DNA from: JAOPZW01 sp034664395
GTDB taxonomy: Bacteria; Actinomycetota; Thermoleophilia; Solirubrobacterales; Solirubrobacteraceae
NCBI GenBank assembly: GCA_034664395.1
Contig: JAXDHQ010000209.1
Location: forward strand, 1 to 6,385
DNA length: 6,385 bases
Direction: 5' to 3'
The notes beneath the pieces were generated by a model that saw only the letters and a program-made list of their open reading frames with translations, searched no databases and was not told the origin of the DNA. Each line of letters begins with the position of its first letter. Position 1 is the stretch's first letter. Made by a program: the position numbers and the translations under genes. Positions 4,758 to 6,385 of the stretch are shown here, one piece after another.

Positions 4758-5876
4758 GTGGCCCCCCGTCTCGTCCCCCCGTTCCGCGCCGACCACGTCG
4801 GCAGCCTGCTGCGCCCGCCGGAGCTCCTGGAGGCGCGCGACGACCACGCGGCGGGGCGGATCGACGACGCCCGCCTGCGCGCCGTCGAGGACGACGCCAT
4901 CCGCGCCGTCGTGCGCATGCAGGAGGAGGTCGGGCTGCGCTCGGCCACCGACGGGGAGTTCCGCCGCGCCTCCTGGCACATGGACTTCATCTACCAGCTC
5001 GGCGGCGTGACCAAGGCCAAGGACAACCTCACCGTCCAGTTCCGCAACGCGGAGGGCACGCTCGAGTTCACCCCGGCCGCGCTCAAGGTCGAGGATCGCG
5101 TCGCCCTGCGCGAGGCGATCTTCGCCGACGACTTCCGCTTCCTGCAGTCGGTCGTCGAGACCGCCACGCCGAAGCTGACGATCCCCTCGCCGAGCATGGT
5201 CCACTACCGCGGCGGGCGGGCGGCGATCGACGAGGACGTCTATCCCGACCTCGACGCCTTCTGGGCCGACCTCACCTCCGCGTACGCCGACGAGGTGCGG
5301 GTGCTGGGCGAGCTGGGCTGCACCTACCTGCAGTTCGACGACACGAGCCTCGCCTACCTCAACGACCCCAAGCAGCGCGAGCAGATCGCCAGCATGGGCG
5401 GCGACGCCGAGCACCAGCACGAGCTCTACATCCGCCACATCAACGAGGCGCTCGAGGGCCGGCCCGAGGGCATGGCCGTCACCACGCACATGTGCCGCGG
5501 CAACTTCCGCTCGTCGTGGGTGGCCGAGGGCGGCTACGACTTCGTCGCCGAGGCGCTGTTCGGCGAGCTCGCCGTCGACGGCTTCTTCATGGAGTGGGAC
5601 GACGAGCGCTCGGGCGGCTTCGAGCCGCTGCGCTTCGTCCCCCGCGACAAGGCCGTCGTCCTCGGCCTGGTCACCACCAAGCGCGGCGCGCTGGAGACCA
5701 AGGACGAGCTCAAGCGCCGCGTCGAGGAGGCCTCGCGCTACGTCGACGTCGACCAGCTCTGCCTGTCCCCCCAGTGCGGCTTCTCCTCCACCGTCGAGGG
5801 CAACGCCCTCACCTACGACGAGCAGGTCGCCAAGCTGCGCCTGATCGTCGAGACGGCGCAGGAGATCTGGGGCTGA
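4758..5876 (+). CDS. MetE-II/YxjG-like cobalamin-independent methionine synthase family protein
   Basis: The protein has 372 residues and corresponds to only the C-terminal catalytic barrel of full-length MetE (about 750 residues). This is the normal size of the stand-alone MetE-II group, usually annotated as 5-methyltetrahydropteroyltriglutamate-homocysteine methyltransferase. Seen in sequence: ADHVGSLLRP at 11-20, ATDGEFRR at 63-70, the central acidic QFDDTSLAY at 192-200, and a probable zinc set His244 and Cys246 (THMCRGN), Glu279 (FFMEWDDE) and Cys340 (SPQCGF). These correspond to the His-x-Cys, Glu and Cys ligands that activate the thiol acceptor in MetE. The methyl donor and even the thiol are not certain: relatives in this superfamily use methylcobalamin or other donors, and epoxyalkane:coenzyme M transferase shares this fold and size. 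It has its own promoter and RBS and is divergent from pcaHG. A SAM methyltransferase gene starts 11 bases downstream, probably in one operon. Family is secure, reaction moderate. Confidence 0.9.
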   Translation: MAPRLVPPFRADHVGSLLRPPELLEARDDHAAGRIDDARLRAVEDDAIRAVVRMQEEVGLRSATDGEFRRASWHMDFIYQLGGVTKAKDNLTVQFRNAEGTLEFTPAALKVEDRVALREAIFADDFRFLQSVVETATPKLTIPSPSMVHYRGGRAAIDEDVYPDLDAFWADLTSAYADEVRVLGELGCTYLQFDDTSLAYLNDPKQREQIASMGGDAEHQHELYIRHINEALEGRPEGMAVTTHMCRGNFRSSWVAEGGYDFVAEALFGELAVDGFFMEWDDERSGGFEPLRFVPRDKAVVLGLVTTKRGALETKDELKRRVEEASRYVDVDQLCLSPQCGFSSTVEGNALTYDEQVAKLRLIVETAQEIWG

Positions 5877-5887
5877 CGGAGCGCGCA

Positions 5888-6385
5888 GTGGACGAGCCCG
5901 GCGCAGCGTTCAAGGCCTTCGAGGCCGGCGCCTGGGGCGAGCGCGCGGACCGCTACGAGCGGGTCACCGGCGACGTCACGGCGCGAGTGACCCCGTCGCT
6001 GCTGGACGCCGCCGGCGCCGGTCCCGGCTCGCGCGTGCTCGACGTCGGCTGCGGGACGGGCGCCGGCACCGCCGCCGCCGCGGCCCGGGGCGCGCGGGCG
6101 ACCGGCATCGACCTGGCCGCGGGGATGCTCGACGTCGCCCGCCGGCGCCACCCCGAGCTGCGCTTCGTCGCCGGCGACGCCGAGGAGCTGCCGTTCGCCG
6201 ACGGCGAGTTCGACGCGGTCGTCGCCGCCTTCGTCCTCAACCACCTGCCCGATCCCGACCGCGCCATCGCCGAGCTGGCGCGCGTGCTCGCGCCCGGCGG
6301 GCGCGTCGCCGTCGCGGTCTGGGAGCCGCCGGAGCGCAACCCGCTGCTGGGCGAGCTGACCGCGGCCGTGCGCGACGCCGGCGTC
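5888..6385 (+). CDS. Class I SAM-dependent methyltransferase (truncated by window end)
   Basis: This is a SAM-binding methyltransferase of the Methyltransf_11/UbiE-like type. The first 166 residues are visible and the frame is still open at the last base. The nucleotide-binding motif I is VLDVGCGTGAG (50-60), followed by the acidic strand end GIDLAAGM (73-80, Asp75 expected to bind the SAM ribose), the adenine-side GDAEELPF (96-103), and the later motifs FDAVVAAFVLNHLPD (108-122) and RVLAPGGRVAVAVWEP (132-147). The start is GTG 5888, with GGAG (5878-5881) 6 bases upstream and an 11-base gap to the stop of the MetE-like gene, so the two are probably cotranscribed. The substrate cannot be told from this half; small-molecule methyltransferases acting on quinones, sterols or aromatic compounds all look like this. 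Confidence 0.88.
   Translation, partial: MDEPGAAFKAFEAGAWGERADRYERVTGDVTARVTPSLLDAAGAGPGSRVLDVGCGTGAGTAAAAARGARATGIDLAAGMLDVARRRHPELRFVAGDAEELPFADGEFDAVVAAFVLNHLPDPDRAIAELARVLAPGGRVAVAVWEPPERNPLLGELTAAVRDAGV

Noticed and set aside
3565..5010. A 481-codon plus-strand open frame across pcaG, pcaH and the divergent promoter
   Set aside because: It runs antisense to two genes with complete motifs and then out of frame into the MetE-like gene; open only because stop codons are rare at this GC content.
1..6385. tRNA/rRNA genes, insertion sequences, prophage or defence genes
   Set aside because: Coding frames with clear functions cover almost the whole window, and the gaps of 11-149 bases hold no tRNA-like fold, terminal inverted repeats or transposase motifs.

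Overview
This window is very GC-rich, with strong G/C at third codon positions, frequent GTG starts and tightly packed genes. The gene content (an S1 protein followed directly by coaE, a protocatechuate dioxygenase pair, a short MetE-like methyltransferase) suggests a high-GC actinomycetota. A Thermoleophilia/Solirubrobacterales-type soil bacterium is my best guess. That placement is inference from composition and gene order, not from a marker-gene comparison.

Left block, plus strand (1-2029): the 3' end of rpsA (ribosomal protein S1), coaE (dephospho-CoA kinase) and a membrane-anchored lytic transglycosylase. The three are joined by 4-base stop/start overlaps (CTGA and GTGA) and look like one translationally coupled operon. 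Two details stand out. S1 ends in a long acidic Ala/Glu/Pro tail encoded by 48-bp tandem repeats, and coaE has no ATG, GTG or TTG available before its P-loop, so it apparently starts at CTG.

Middle block, minus strand (2054-4608): pcaH and pcaG, the beta and alpha subunits of protocatechuate 3,4-dioxygenase, are separated by 1 base. A 12-helix MFS transporter follows 115 bases downstream. PcaH carries the complete Tyr/Tyr/His/His iron-ligand set. The rest of the beta-ketoadipate pathway (pcaB, pcaC/D/L, pcaI/J/F) and its usual regulator are not in the window. The block meets the left operon tail to tail across 24 bases.

Right block, plus strand (4758 to the end): a stand-alone MetE-II (YxjG-like) zinc methyltransferase and, 11 bases later, the start of a class I SAM-dependent methyltransferase cut off by the window edge. 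This block is divergent from pcaHG. The 149-base divergent region holds a recognisable plus-strand promoter, good ribosome binding sites on both sides, and a 5-5-5 inverted repeat next to an AT-rich element upstream of pcaH that could be an operator.

Overall this is ordinary core metabolism next to an aromatic-catabolism segment. I see no phage, IS element, CRISPR array, tRNA/rRNA or defence genes, and no convincing new system. The points worth a second look are the coaE start, the S1 repeat tail, the divergent control region and the unassigned substrate of the MetE-like enzyme.
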